Source of the DNA: Paenibacillus etheri
GTDB lineage: Bacteria > Bacillota > Bacilli > Paenibacillales > Paenibacillaceae
Assembly (NCBI RefSeq): GCF_001012825.1
Contig: NZ_LCZJ02000028.1
Span: 296-64,295 of the forward strand
Reading direction: 5' to 3'
Length of the DNA stretch: 64,000 bases
In this document: in pieces, positions 55,158 through 63,664 of the stretch
Numbering within the stretch: the first letter of the stretch is position 1
How the letters are laid out: each line of letters begins with the position of its first letter
Program-made: the position numbers and the translations under genes
The notes under the pieces: generated by a model
Told to the model about the DNA's origin: nothing
The model's database searches: none
The model's input: only the letters and a program-made list of their open reading frames with translations

Positions 55158-55942
55158 TGTGATCGAATTATCCCCTTCCAATCGGCTGTTGGCGGCGCTG
55201 CTGAATGGAGTAATGCTTGTACACGCACTGCAAAGGGCAGCTGCAATTGATAGTCCGCAACAGGCATCGTTTCAAAAAAAGCCAGTGGATCACCATCAAA
55301 CTCAAGTCGCCCTTGATGCAGGAGTAATAATCGTTCTGCTGAAAGTACTTCCTCCATATGGTGAGTGATCTGAATAATGGTCAAACCTTGACGATGCAGC
55401 TCTTGCATAATGGCAAGCACCTGTTGCCTTCCCTGAGGATCAAGCATAGAGGTGGCCTCGTCAAAAATAATGACTTGCGGGCGCATCGCCAATATAGCCG
55501 CGATAGCGACACGTTGCTTTTGACCTCCAGAGAGCTGATGGGGCATAGCATCCAGATAATCCTCCATATGAACAGCCTGCAAGGCATACTCCAATCGGCT
55601 GTGCATTTCCTCCCTTGACACACGAATGTTCTCTAAACCAAAAAGCACCTCATCCATAACGGTTGTGGTGATAAATTGATCCTCTGGATTCTGAAAAACA
55701 AAGCCGATTTGCTGATGAATTTCCACAAGTTCAGCTGGATTTGCGGTGTCTAGGTCCTTAAACTGTATCGTTCCTTTTCGTGGGAGAAGCAATCCGTCCA
55801 TTAGCTTTGCAATGGTGGATTTGCCAGAGCCATTAGCGCCAACAATCGCTACAAACTCCCCTGCTTTTATTGTAAAGCTGATATCCTCCAGGACAGGCTG
55901 ACCCTTTTTATAATAAAAATGAACTTGATCGAAGGTAAGCAC
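55142..55942 (-). CDS. ecfA1: ECF transporter ATPase EcfA1
   Basis: 266 aa. GANGSGKST, FVFQNPEDQFITTTVMDEV, LSGGQKQRVAIAAIL, IIFDEATSMLDP, THHMEEV. GTG 55942 is 8 nt after AAGGGGAG and 1 nt past the SDR stop; a longer start lies inside the SDR gene. No S component follows the ECF genes. Confidence 0.93.
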   Translation of the reverse strand: MLTFDQVHFYYKKGQPVLEDISFTIKAGEFVAIVGANGSGKSTIAKLMDGLLLPRKGTIQFKDLDTANPAELVEIHQQIGFVFQNPEDQFITTTVMDEVLFGLENIRVSREEMHSRLEYALQAVHMEDYLDAMPHQLSGGQKQRVAIAAILAMRPQVIIFDEATSMLDPQGRQQVLAIMQELHRQGLTIIQITHHMEEVLSAERLLLLHQGRLEFDGDPLAFFETMPVADYQLQLPFAVRVQALLHSAAPPTADWKGIIRSQWSTN

Positions 55943-55943
55943 T

Positions 55944-56765
55944 TTATTCACTCCCCTTTTGACGGTGCCAAGTAGCGAAAAATGCCTCAATGCTGTTCTC
56001 AGAAAATGCAGGCGCAGGCTTCACCCATTTCGTCACTTTTGATCCATTCACGGCAAAGATTTCACCGGTTAAATCCGCATCGGTCTCGCTCAAAAATGCA
56101 TTTACGAAGGTAGCAATATCCTCTGGAGCACCTATTTGCCAGAACTCCGGGAACGGTTCATTACGACTGGCATGTTTCTCTTTCAAATGATCAATGACAG
56201 GTCTAGTCATATCTGTTAAAGCGGCTGGTGAAATCGCATTGACCCTAATTTGATCACGTTTCAGCTCCACTGCGAGCGTCCACATCATTCCGAGTATTCC
56301 AGCCTTGGCTGCACTATAATTCACCTGACCGACGGAACCTGTTAGTCCAGCCATAGAGGTCATCAAAAGGATATTACCACCTGTCTCACGCATATGTGGC
56401 AATACTCGTTGAATGCTGTAGTAGGTACCATTTAAATGTACATCCAGCACAGCCTTCCACTCTTCATCCGTCATCCGTAGACATATCTGATCCTGCAAAT
56501 TGCCAGCGTTCGCTATCAACACCTCAATACGGCCGTATTGAGCAATAACCTCATCCACCATTGCAGTGACCGCAACTGGATCTGCTACATTAGCAGAGTA
56601 TCCTGACGCTTCACCGCCTGCTTGGCGAATCTCGTGCACAACCTCATCGATTAAGACTTGTTTTGTGCCATTCACAACCACTTTATAACCGGATTTGCCG
56701 AGCTGCAAGGCGATACTGCGCCCGATCCCTCTTGTCGCTCCAGTAATTAAGGCTACTTTGTTCAT
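55944..56765 (-). CDS. SDR-family 3-ketoacyl reductase (FabG-like)
   Basis: 273 aa. TGATRGIGRSIA (NADP motif), NAGNLQDQIC, catalytic Ser in LLMTSMAGL and YSAAKAG (YxxxK). The C-terminal ~35 residues exceed a standard FabG. ATGA overlap with the preceding dehydratase gene. In context it should reduce a 3-ketoacyl thioester made by the thiolase. Confidence 0.9.
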   Translation of the reverse strand: MNKVALITGATRGIGRSIALQLGKSGYKVVVNGTKQVLIDEVVHEIRQAGGEASGYSANVADPVAVTAMVDEVIAQYGRIEVLIANAGNLQDQICLRMTDEEWKAVLDVHLNGTYYSIQRVLPHMRETGGNILLMTSMAGLTGSVGQVNYSAAKAGILGMMWTLAVELKRDQIRVNAISPAALTDMTRPVIDHLKEKHASRNEPFPEFWQIGAPEDIATFVNAFLSETDADLTGEIFAVNGSKVTKWVKPAPAFSENSIEAFFATWHRQKGSE

Positions 56766-57109
56766 GACTGCACCTCTTTCACTGAAAAAGCTCCCGAAGC
56801 AATAACATCACCAGCTTCTGTTGTAAGGGTCACATTCACAGCGCAATCATCATCCGTAAAATCAAAAATCACGATACTATCGGCCTCTATAGGCTTATGA
56901 AATTTCATATCATATTGAGTGATCCACTGTGTAGGGTGCTCGGCAATATACAAAGATTGGGCTAATCCCATAAGATACATCCCATGTGCGATGGGCCGCT
57001 CCAATCCAGCCTTGGCTGCGGCATCCGCATCTAGATGTATAGGCGCCAGATCTTGGGAAGCAACCGCATATTGCCGGATAGCTTCAGCTGTTATGCTCTT
57101 TTTTATCAT
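56762..57109 (-). CDS. MaoC-like hotdog dehydratase, catalytic subunit (HadB-like)
   Basis: 115 aa. The hydratase-2 motif is clear: SQDLAPIHLDADAAAKAGLE with IAHGM (catalytic Asp and His). ATG 57109 (TAGGTGATAATC upstream) is preferred; it overlaps the preceding gene by 26 nt. With its partner it resembles the split HadA/HadB 3-hydroxyacyl dehydratase. Confidence 0.85.
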   Translation of the reverse strand: MIKKSITAEAIRQYAVASQDLAPIHLDADAAAKAGLERPIAHGMYLMGLAQSLYIAEHPTQWITQYDMKFHKPIEADSIVIFDFTDDDCAVNVTLTTEAGDVIASGAFSVKEVQS

Positions 57110-57485
57110 GATTATCACCTACCCGAATTAACACCGTTTCTGCGGTGACTATAAGCTCGTCCTCACATTTACAAACCAGCGTATGTGTGTAAAAGGTCAG
57201 CTTGCCCTGCCGGCCTTCTTTTTGCACCTTGCTCGTTAATGCTAATTCACAATCTAACGTCATCCCTGCCGTAATCGGAGCTTGATATGAGAATTTCTGA
57301 GTGCCGTGAAGCAAAGATTCTCCCTTACTAAGCCAAGGAATATCGAAGGTCTTCCAAAAAATAATAGGCATCGTAGAAGGAGCAATCAGATTACCCTTTA
57401 TCCTCTGCATAGGTGCTTCAATACTCTGCGCATAGTCCGAAATCCACTCAGCAGTCATATGAATCTGATGTCGGACAATATTCAT
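57084..57485 (-). CDS. MaoC-like hotdog subunit without catalytic motif (HadA-like)
   Basis: 133 aa. Shape of the MaoC N-terminal/FAS1-like dehydratase domain (MQRIKGNLIAPSTMPIIFW, LLHGTQKFSYQAPITAGMTL). It lacks the D-x4-H catalytic motif of the next gene, so it is probably the non-catalytic, chain-binding half of a heterodimer. ATGA overlap with the thiolase gene. Confidence 0.78.
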   Translation of the reverse strand: MNIVRHQIHMTAEWISDYAQSIEAPMQRIKGNLIAPSTMPIIFWKTFDIPWLSKGESLLHGTQKFSYQAPITAGMTLDCELALTSKVQKEGRQGKLTFYTHTLVCKCEDELIVTAETVLIRVGDNHDKKEHNS

Positions 57486-58633
57486 TCTGTAACCTCCACG
57501 AGCGTTGCCAGCCCCATCCCACCGCCGATACCCAAAGTGGCAAGTCCCCTTGTATAAGAAGTATGCTGCATTTCAGCACATAAGCGCGTCATTAAAATAG
57601 CTCCGGATGCCCCATATGGATGACCGATAGCTAATGCACCCCCTCCAAGATTGACCTTTTCCTGTGGGATTTGAAGCTCGTTCAATGAAGCGAGGACTTG
57701 TGAAGCAAAGGCTTCATTAAACTCTACAATATCTAAATCGGCTATGGTCAGCTGTTGACGATGTAACACCTTTTGTACAGCTGGAACTGGCCCCATACCT
57801 AAATAATTCGGATCTACACCTGCTACTTGCGCATCCACGACACGCAGGATAGGTTTAAGCTTGAGTTGCCGACACTTCTCACGGGACATCATTAATAGAA
57901 GCGCAGCACCATCATTGATAGGACAGGCATTTCCAGCGGTGACAGTACCTTTTTCTTCAAATATTGAAGGCAGCTTTCGCAGCTTGTCCAGGCTCGTATT
58001 GGCCCTTGGACATTCGTCGGTTTGCACCCACTCTCCCTCAACCAGAAGAGGTACAATCTCCTGCTGAAACCGGCCACTTTGCTGAGCGTGAACAGCCTTC
58101 TGATGGCTTTTCAAGGCATATTGATCCTGCTCTTCTCGAGAAATCCCGTATTTCCGCGCTACATTCTCTGCAGCAATCCCCATATCTGGATCACCGTAAG
58201 AGCTAGGCGTAAAATGAGCACGGGTATATAGCTGTGGAACCCCCATCAAGGTTTGAGGCTTAGCCATTTTCCAGGGAGCACGGCTCGTGCTTTCAACGCC
58301 ACCCGCTAAATAAATATCGCCAGCGCCGCTTTGAATAAGCCGAGCTGCAATATTAATCGCCTCTAGCCCAGAACCGCACTGCCGATCCACAGTAACGCCC
58401 GGAACCGAAACAGGCAGGCCCGCTTCAAGCGCGGCTACCCGGGCAATATTCCCACCCGGACCGACCACATTTCCAATAATCACATCATCGATCATATCTA
58501 CAGGCAGGTTCGTCTCTGCCACAATATGCTGAATAAGCGGGGCCAGTAATGCTTCCGGCTCAAATGTACTTAATAAGCCGCCCATCCTGCCAATCGGTGT
58601 ACGTTTTGCCATGACAATTACTGCTTCTATCAT
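57482..58633 (-). CDS. Thiolase-family enzyme lacking the second catalytic Cys
   Basis: 383 aa. Nucleophile Cys in DRQCGSGLEAIN (~88), EFNEAFASQ and the GHPYGASGA His are intact. In the C-terminal motif, normally C-I-G-G-G-x-G, this protein reads T-L-G-I-G-G-G-M-G: the acid/base cysteine is glycine (codon GGT; TGT would be Cys). It may therefore be slower, act only in one direction, or use another base. ATGA overlap with the ligase gene upstream. B. subtilis has a related ligase-thiolase pair, yhfT-yhfS. Confidence 0.9.
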   Translation of the reverse strand: MIEAVIVMAKRTPIGRMGGLLSTFEPEALLAPLIQHIVAETNLPVDMIDDVIIGNVVGPGGNIARVAALEAGLPVSVPGVTVDRQCGSGLEAINIAARLIQSGAGDIYLAGGVESTSRAPWKMAKPQTLMGVPQLYTRAHFTPSSYGDPDMGIAAENVARKYGISREEQDQYALKSHQKAVHAQQSGRFQQEIVPLLVEGEWVQTDECPRANTSLDKLRKLPSIFEEKGTVTAGNACPINDGAALLLMMSREKCRQLKLKPILRVVDAQVAGVDPNYLGMGPVPAVQKVLHRQQLTIADLDIVEFNEAFASQVLASLNELQIPQEKVNLGGGALAIGHPYGASGAILMTRLCAEMQHTSYTRGLATLGIGGGMGLATLVEVTE

Positions 58634-60111
58634 ACCATCGCTCTTTCCACATAGTCTTTCATCGCTTGCCGGGCAATTTTGCCGCTGCTTGTATAGATAA
58701 ACTCATCTACTGTCAGCAGCTGCTTCGGCGCTTTGAAGCTTGCTAAATACTGGCGACAATAATTCTTTATTTCGTCTATAGATAAGTATTTTTCACCGTT
58801 CCATTTTACGAGGACCACCAGCTGTTCTCCCCAATAATCATCAGGGACGCCAAGCACCATTACTTCTTGTATTTCCGGAAGATGCTCTAGCACTCGCTCT
58901 ATTTCCTCAGGATAAACGTTCAGCCCACCGGAGATAATTCTATTTTTCAAGCGACCTGCCAGATATAAATAACCAGCTTCATCCTGATAAACATAATCTT
59001 CCAACACAAGCCATCCCTCTCGAAAAGCTGCTGCGGTCTCGTTCAGCAATTGATGGTAGCCTAGAAATATCATATCACTACGCACGTATAACTGCCCAAT
59101 CTCCCCCGTAGGGACTTCCCGGAACTGTTCATCACGAATGGAAATCTGCACCCCAGGATAGGGCTTGCCTACAGAGTTCGGATTATGCTCTTTCAGAACA
59201 TCCAAATAACTAATATAGCTCGCTTCAGAGGAACCGTAGGATTCATAAAGGCGTGCTCCAGCGAACACTTCCATGCCCCTTTTTTTGGACAGCCAAGGCC
59301 ACTTTGCCCCTGAGCTAATAATCGCATCAATCTGCGTTTGCCCGGGAACAGCCTGCTGCATCATGGATTCAAGCATTGTCGGTACAACAAACAACACCAC
59401 ACCGGGAATCTGCTTGCACAGCTCTAACACCTGTGTGGCGCTAAATTTTTGCGTAATATGAAAGTTTGCTCCACCATACAGACTCTGCATTACAGCGAAT
59501 AAGGACAGCGAATGCACGAACGGACCTGGTGCTAAAACATCTTTCATGTGGTCCAATTCAAAGGCAGCATTCGATACCTCAAAGCTCTTTAACCACGATA
59601 AATGGGTACGCATATATCCTTTGGGTAGCCCGGTTGTGCCTGAAGTAAAGCCGATAAATAATAACTCGTTCGTCTCATCCAATTCAGCTTCTGGCTTTAA
59701 CGCATCCAGCCACTGGTCATAGGAGCCTGTTCGATCTTTTGAGAAAGTCAGTGTTGGGATCGCATGGTCCTTGAAGACCACATTGTTTGCAGCTTCCGGC
59801 TCGGCAAAAATCATTGTCGGCTGGCACTGCTCTATAATAACCTGCAGTTCATTTGCACTCCACTTGGGATCTAAAGGAACGGGAACACAGCCTGCATAAA
59901 TAGCCCCCAAGAAAACCTCAACAAATTCAATGCGATTCGTAGAAAAAATAGCGATTTTGTCATGCTTAAGGCCCTTTTGCTGTAGATCATTCGCGATTCT
60001 CCTTATCGCTTGTACTAATGTTGCATAGGTATGAGTCGCTTGGGTTTGGGTTAAGGCAATGCTGTCGGGCTGTTCTGCTGCATGACGCAGTATAGGAACT
60101 ACTAAATTCAT
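58630..60111 (-). CDS. Acyl-CoA ligase (AMP-forming, YhfT-like)
   Basis: 493 aa ANL-superfamily enzyme. FTSGTTGLPKGYM (P-loop), YESYGSSEAS (A5), YLAGRLKNRIISGGLNVYPEEIE (hinge/A8) and catalytic Lys in SSGKIARQ. Activates a carboxylic acid with ATP and CoA; chain length unknown. First gene of the nine-gene cluster. GTGGTGAAGG lies immediately before the ATG. Confidence 0.9.
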   Translation of the reverse strand: MNLVVPILRHAAEQPDSIALTQTQATHTYATLVQAIRRIANDLQQKGLKHDKIAIFSTNRIEFVEVFLGAIYAGCVPVPLDPKWSANELQVIIEQCQPTMIFAEPEAANNVVFKDHAIPTLTFSKDRTGSYDQWLDALKPEAELDETNELLFIGFTSGTTGLPKGYMRTHLSWLKSFEVSNAAFELDHMKDVLAPGPFVHSLSLFAVMQSLYGGANFHITQKFSATQVLELCKQIPGVVLFVVPTMLESMMQQAVPGQTQIDAIISSGAKWPWLSKKRGMEVFAGARLYESYGSSEASYISYLDVLKEHNPNSVGKPYPGVQISIRDEQFREVPTGEIGQLYVRSDMIFLGYHQLLNETAAAFREGWLVLEDYVYQDEAGYLYLAGRLKNRIISGGLNVYPEEIERVLEHLPEIQEVMVLGVPDDYWGEQLVVLVKWNGEKYLSIDEIKNYCRQYLASFKAPKQLLTVDEFIYTSSGKIARQAMKDYVERAMV

Positions 60112-60196
60112 CCTTCACCACACCTATTCGTAATTTCTGGGACTACCGATTATCTTCGAATTGCATGGGATACTATTAGAATGGCTACGATAGCTT

Positions 60197-60225
60197 ATTT
60201 TAGCTTTATATTAATTTTATGTACA
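60197..60225 (-). promoter_or_regulatory. Candidate promoter of the acyl-CoA/ECF operon
   Basis: TGTACA (60225-60220), 17-bp spacer, TAAAAT (60202-60197). Moderate match. No BirA-type TTAACC palindrome is present between it and the first gene. Confidence 0.45.
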
Positions 60226-60262
60226 CATTTTTCATGTAACTATTCAGTCCATCTTACAACTA

Positions 60263-60307
60263 AAAAAACAAACAGCGCGCATCGATTATGATCGGTACGC
60301 GCTGGCT
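60263..60307 (-). terminator. Terminator of the queuosine-precursor transporter gene
   Basis: AGCGCG pairs with CGCGCT around an inner GATC/GAT helix, followed on the minus strand by TTTGTTTTTTT. Confidence 0.85.
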
Positions 60308-60317
60308 GTATTGTTGT

Positions 60318-61031
60318 TTAGTCCTTCTTTTGAACAGATGATGGTGTACCATCTTCTGCAAAAGTAAAGGTTCGGGCGATATATAAGATAGGTGTGCTTA
60401 CTGCGGTTAGTAAGAATTTCGCTAGATAAGTTGTAAGCAAAATTTCAAGCCATACATTCCAGTCATACAAGCCTGCAAACGCAATGGTGCAGAAGATAAG
60501 TGTATCCACAAAGGAGCTAATCATCGTACTGCCGTTGGAACGAATCCACAGCTGACTTGAGGTGCTGTAATATTTACGAATCCAGGAGTACAACCGAACA
60601 TCTAGGAACTGACTAATAAAGTAAGCAGTAAGACTACCCAAAGCTAGTCGAGGCATCAGCCCAAAAATCGTCTCCAAAGAAGACTGGGCAATATCGGTCT
60701 CCTGCGGCTTAAATACTAGTACCATCTGCATAATGACTGTAGTCATAAGCAAGGTGAAGAAACCAAACCAGACCGCTTTACGTGCTTCCGCTCTTCCGTA
60801 CTTCTCATTAAGCAAATCGCTGGTCATATACAAAGTGACATACATCGTATTTCCGAGTGTCATCACAATATCAAATGGCATAGCAATCGTCTTAGCTACC
60901 TGAATGTTAGCAATTACAGTAGCGATACCTACCCAGGCATACATTCCACTTTTGCCGAACAGGCGGTAACAGAGTAGAAAAAAAGCGAAATTGACAATAA
61001 CAAATAAAACTCCCCACAACAAATTAAACAT
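60318..61031 (-). CDS. Queuosine precursor transporter (YhhQ/VUT family)
   Basis: 237 aa, six to seven membrane segments. YMTSDLLNEKYGRAEARKAVWFGF and the Gly/Ser-rich SNGSTMISSFVDTLIFCTIAF are signatures of the DUF165/YhhQ family that imports preQ0/preQ1. AGGAGGAG precedes the ATG and is overlapped by a preQ1-I riboswitch, which strongly supports the substrate. Confidence 0.93.
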   Translation of the reverse strand: MFNLLWGVLFVIVNFAFFLLCYRLFGKSGMYAWVGIATVIANIQVAKTIAMPFDIVMTLGNTMYVTLYMTSDLLNEKYGRAEARKAVWFGFFTLLMTTVIMQMVLVFKPQETDIAQSSLETIFGLMPRLALGSLTAYFISQFLDVRLYSWIRKYYSTSSQLWIRSNGSTMISSFVDTLIFCTIAFAGLYDWNVWLEILLTTYLAKFLLTAVSTPILYIARTFTFAEDGTPSSVQKKD

Positions 61032-61043
61032 ATTACTTAAACT

Positions 61044-61082
61044 CCTCCTAGTTTTGTTGACGCGGGATGGTTACGAACCGCG
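61044..61082 (-). promoter_or_regulatory. Class I preQ1 riboswitch
   Basis: On the minus strand: CGCGG-TTC-GTAACC-AT-CCCGCG-TCAACAAAACTA-GGAGG. P1 is CGCGG with CCGCG; the A-rich tail AACAAAACTA can fold back to form the H-type pseudoknot, ending at the Shine-Dalgarno. It lines up with the B. subtilis queC aptamer. Because the tail abuts GGAGG, the control is probably translational. Confidence 0.88.
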
Positions 61083-61106
61083 GCTTACATTAAGTTTTGG
61101 AACAAA

Positions 61107-61135
61107 ACATTAATACTCTATCACACTGTTGCCAA
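61107..61135 (-). promoter_or_regulatory. Promoter of the preQ1 riboswitch-transporter transcript
   Basis: TTGGCA (61135-61130), 17-bp spacer, TAATGT (61112-61107). The rest of 61136-61430 is AT-rich non-coding DNA; a short hairpin ATGGG...CCCAT lies just before the chemoreceptor's Shine-Dalgarno. Confidence 0.65.
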
Positions 61136-61430
61136 ACAATCTATAAAAATAAACAATTTTTGAAATGGGTATTTATACCCATTTTTATTAAATAAAAATA
61201 AAAGTGTCAGTAATAATTCATCTTTTTCAGAAAAATATGCTCTATAAACTAAAATTTTCACTATTCATCCAGAGGTTAATTCTATAGAATAGTATCAAAC
61301 ACTTCATTCCCGATCCATTTAGTTGATATATTACATAACTATGGAATATATTGCAGGTTGCCAGTCACTAGCAGTCGGTAGGGATATAAAGAAATGGGGC
61401 TTCGCTGCCCATAAAAAGGAGGAGAACAAT

Positions 61431-63119
61431 ATGTTTCGTTTCAAGCAGTCGATCAGTCGCAGATTCACGCGTTTATTGTTTGTAGTTCTATTACTCACGT
61501 CTCTTTTGTTAAGTACCAGCTTCTACTTTATATCCACCAGTATTTTCAACAGCTATGTCATGCCACAAATCAATCAAATTCTTACTGCAGCTGCTCAGGA
61601 CGTATATAAGAATATAAATACAATGCATGCTCAGCAAGCACTAAAGAAGAACGAACAAGCAGCCACCAATCTTGAATTCTATTTTCAGGATAAGAGAAAG
61701 CAGCATGGGGTTGAGACTATTTTCCTACTCAATCTAAAAGGCAAGGAAGCTGAGGTTCTGTCCGTAGATCATGATGCAAAATTAAAGCTGGAGGAAATTG
61801 TTAAGGTATCCTCTGCAATGCAGCAAGCTCTTAAAGGAAAGAGCGGACTAAGCGATACATACAAGGACTCGCATGGTATACATAAGTCAGCTTATATCGG
61901 AATTCCCGGAAGTACGATGGTTATCGGAATCAGCAGTGATGTAAGCTTTATTCAAGAAAAAACAGACAGTATTCTGTGGACCAGTGCCGGGATCACTCTA
62001 CTAACGCTGATCATAGGCTCAACTGGTGCATGGTTTATGAGTATGCGGATTACTCGTCCGATCTCAAAGCTTGCAGCTTACAGTGCCCGTCTTGCAGAGG
62101 GAGATTTCACAGAGGAATTAACGGTTAAAGGCAGTGATGAGGTAGCTCAACTGTCCAGAAGTTTTCAAGCAATGACCCTGCGCCTAAAAGAAATGATTGG
62201 ACATGTACTCGTCACCTCAAATACTGTGGTCACCGATTCCAATTCTTTAAGAGAACGTGTTGAGGTCTTAAATGAAATGGCAGACCACTCTAGTACATCT
62301 GTTGTAGAAATTGGCAAAGGTAGTACGACCATCGCGAGCAGCGCTCTAGAGAATTCAAAAGCTATGGAAGAAATCAATTTTGGCATTCAGCATATTGCTT
62401 CAGCAGCCACCGAAGTCACTGAGCAGATCAGTGAAGCTTCCGCTGAAGCGATTGGCGGTAATGAGATTGCCCAAAGCGCTGTTCTGCAAATGCGCCATGT
62501 TGAACGTGCCTCCCTGCAGTCGCTGGAGCAATTACAAGTTATGAACGAACGTTCAGTAATCATCGGAGAAGTCGTTCATAGTATTACTGAAATTACGAAG
62601 CAAATCCAAATGCTGTCGCTCAATGCTTCGATCGAAGCAGCACGTGCAGGAGAACATGGACGCGGCTTTGCCGTTGTTGCCGGAGAAGTACGCAAGCTTT
62701 CCGAACAATCCCGTAATGCGAATGAGCAGATTCGTGATTTCCTACTCGGACTTCAGGAAGATATGAATCGCTCCGTTACTGAGATGAACCATGTGAATTC
62801 TGAGGTAGCCTCCGGGGTAGGCAAGGTGGCAGAAGCGGGCGATGCCTTCAGTCACCTCCTGATTCTGATCCAGAGCATTAATCAGAATATTCAATCTGTC
62901 TCTGCGGCTACGCAGCAAATCTCAGCAAGTACGGAAGAAGTCAGTGCTTCCGTCGAGGAAACCGCACAAATCACTTCAAGATCCCAAGAAAGTGCGGACA
63001 CACTATCCGAGAACTCAGAACGCCAGCGTATAGAGCTTGAAGGACATGCAGTAACCGTGCAACATCTATATGAGCAGGCTAAGAAGCTCCAAGAAGCTGT
63101 GCAACAATTTAAGATCTAA
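61431..63119 (+). CDS. Methyl-accepting chemotaxis protein
   Basis: 562 aa. TM1 (~15-40), an extracellular sensor (~40-180, no recognised ligand motif), TM2 ([23 protein letters not shown]), HAMP ([21 protein letters not shown]) and a long cytoplasmic coiled coil with the hairpin tip [32 protein letters not shown]. Relays a signal to CheA/CheW. ATG 61431 follows AAGGAGGAG; an in-frame ATG at 61341 or the start at 61323 lie upstream of it. No che genes nearby. Confidence 0.94.
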   Translation: MFRFKQSISRRFTRLLFVVLLLTSLLLSTSFYFISTSIFNSYVMPQINQILTAAAQDVYKNINTMHAQQALKKNEQAATNLEFYFQDKRKQHGVETIFLLNLKGKEAEVLSVDHDAKLKLEEIVKVSSAMQQALKGKSGLSDTYKDSHGIHKSAYIGIPGSTMVIGISSDVSFIQEKTDSILWTSAGITLLTLIIGSTGAWFMSMRITRPISKLAAYSARLAEGDFTEELTVKGSDEVAQLSRSFQAMTLRLKEMIGHVLVTSNTVVTDSNSLRERVEVLNEMADHSSTSVVEIGKGSTTIASSALENSKAMEEINFGIQHIASAATEVTEQISEASAEAIGGNEIAQSAVLQMRHVERASLQSLEQLQVMNERSVIIGEVVHSITEITKQIQMLSLNASIEAARAGEHGRGFAVVAGEVRKLSEQSRNANEQIRDFLLGLQEDMNRSVTEMNHVNSEVASGVGKVAEAGDAFSHLLILIQSINQNIQSVSAATQQISASTEEVSASVEETAQITSRSQESADTLSENSERQRIELEGHAVTVQHLYEQAKKLQEAVQQFKI

Positions 63120-63137
63120 AGCTTAGGCTAAAATAAA

Positions 63138-63176
63138 AGCAACCCGTTCACACGAAAGTGTTGAACGGGCTGTTTT
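63138..63176. terminator. Terminator between the chemoreceptor and ynfA
   Basis: CCCGTTC with GAACGGG plus ACAC/GTGT around GAAA, T-rich on both sides; serves both convergent genes. Confidence 0.8.
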
Positions 63177-63177
63177 G

Positions 63178-63504
63178 TTAGTGTCTCGGCGCCCAAAGAA
63201 TGACCGATACGCCGATCACACAAATAGCAGCACCGACCCAGTCATATACGTCGGGTGTTTTCTTGTCAACAAGCCAGCCCCATAACACAGCAAGCACGAT
63301 AAATACCCCGCCGTAGGCTGCATACACTCTTCCGAAGGACGGAAACTTCTGCAACGTAGGGATAATACCATAGCTAATCAGAATCAAAGAACCTACCAAG
63401 CCGTACCAGAGAGGTCGTGATTCTCTTAGCCATAACCATACTAAGTATCCTCCTCCAATCTCAGCAAGGCCGGCAATTACAAATAGCAGAATGGCAGCGA
63501 CCAT
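63178..63504 (-). CDS. ynfA: YnfA-family (UPF0060) membrane protein
   Basis: 108 aa, four membrane segments. [37 protein letters not shown] and [17 protein letters not shown] are diagnostic of YnfA, a small-multidrug-resistance-like protein. ATG 63504 lies 6 nt after GAGGGA; a start at 63516 overlaps it. Length equals the family standard. Confidence 0.93.
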   Translation of the reverse strand: MVAAILLFVIAGLAEIGGGYLVWLWLRESRPLWYGLVGSLILISYGIIPTLQKFPSFGRVYAAYGGVFIVLAVLWGWLVDKKTPDVYDWVGAAICVIGVSVILWAPRH

Positions 63505-63664
63505 GTCATCCCTCATTCCTATTGAACTCTACATGTCTAAATCATTCGCAAACATATGACACAACGTTATCTCGGTTAGCAAGCAGCTGGACCCACAGGC
63601 ATCAGCAGAGGACAAAACCAGATTGAAGTAAGCTAGCTGCTAAAACGTCACCCGCAGGAACCAC

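Noticed and set aside
60112-60240. BirA operator ahead of the acyl-CoA/ECF operon
   Set aside because: Expected because of the yhfTS-like genes, but no TTAACC/GGTTAA inverted repeat is present.
61136-61430. c-di-GMP riboswitch ahead of the chemoreceptor gene
   Set aside because: A fragment resembling GGTTGCC is present, but the conserved GEMM core cannot be assembled; only a small hairpin remains.
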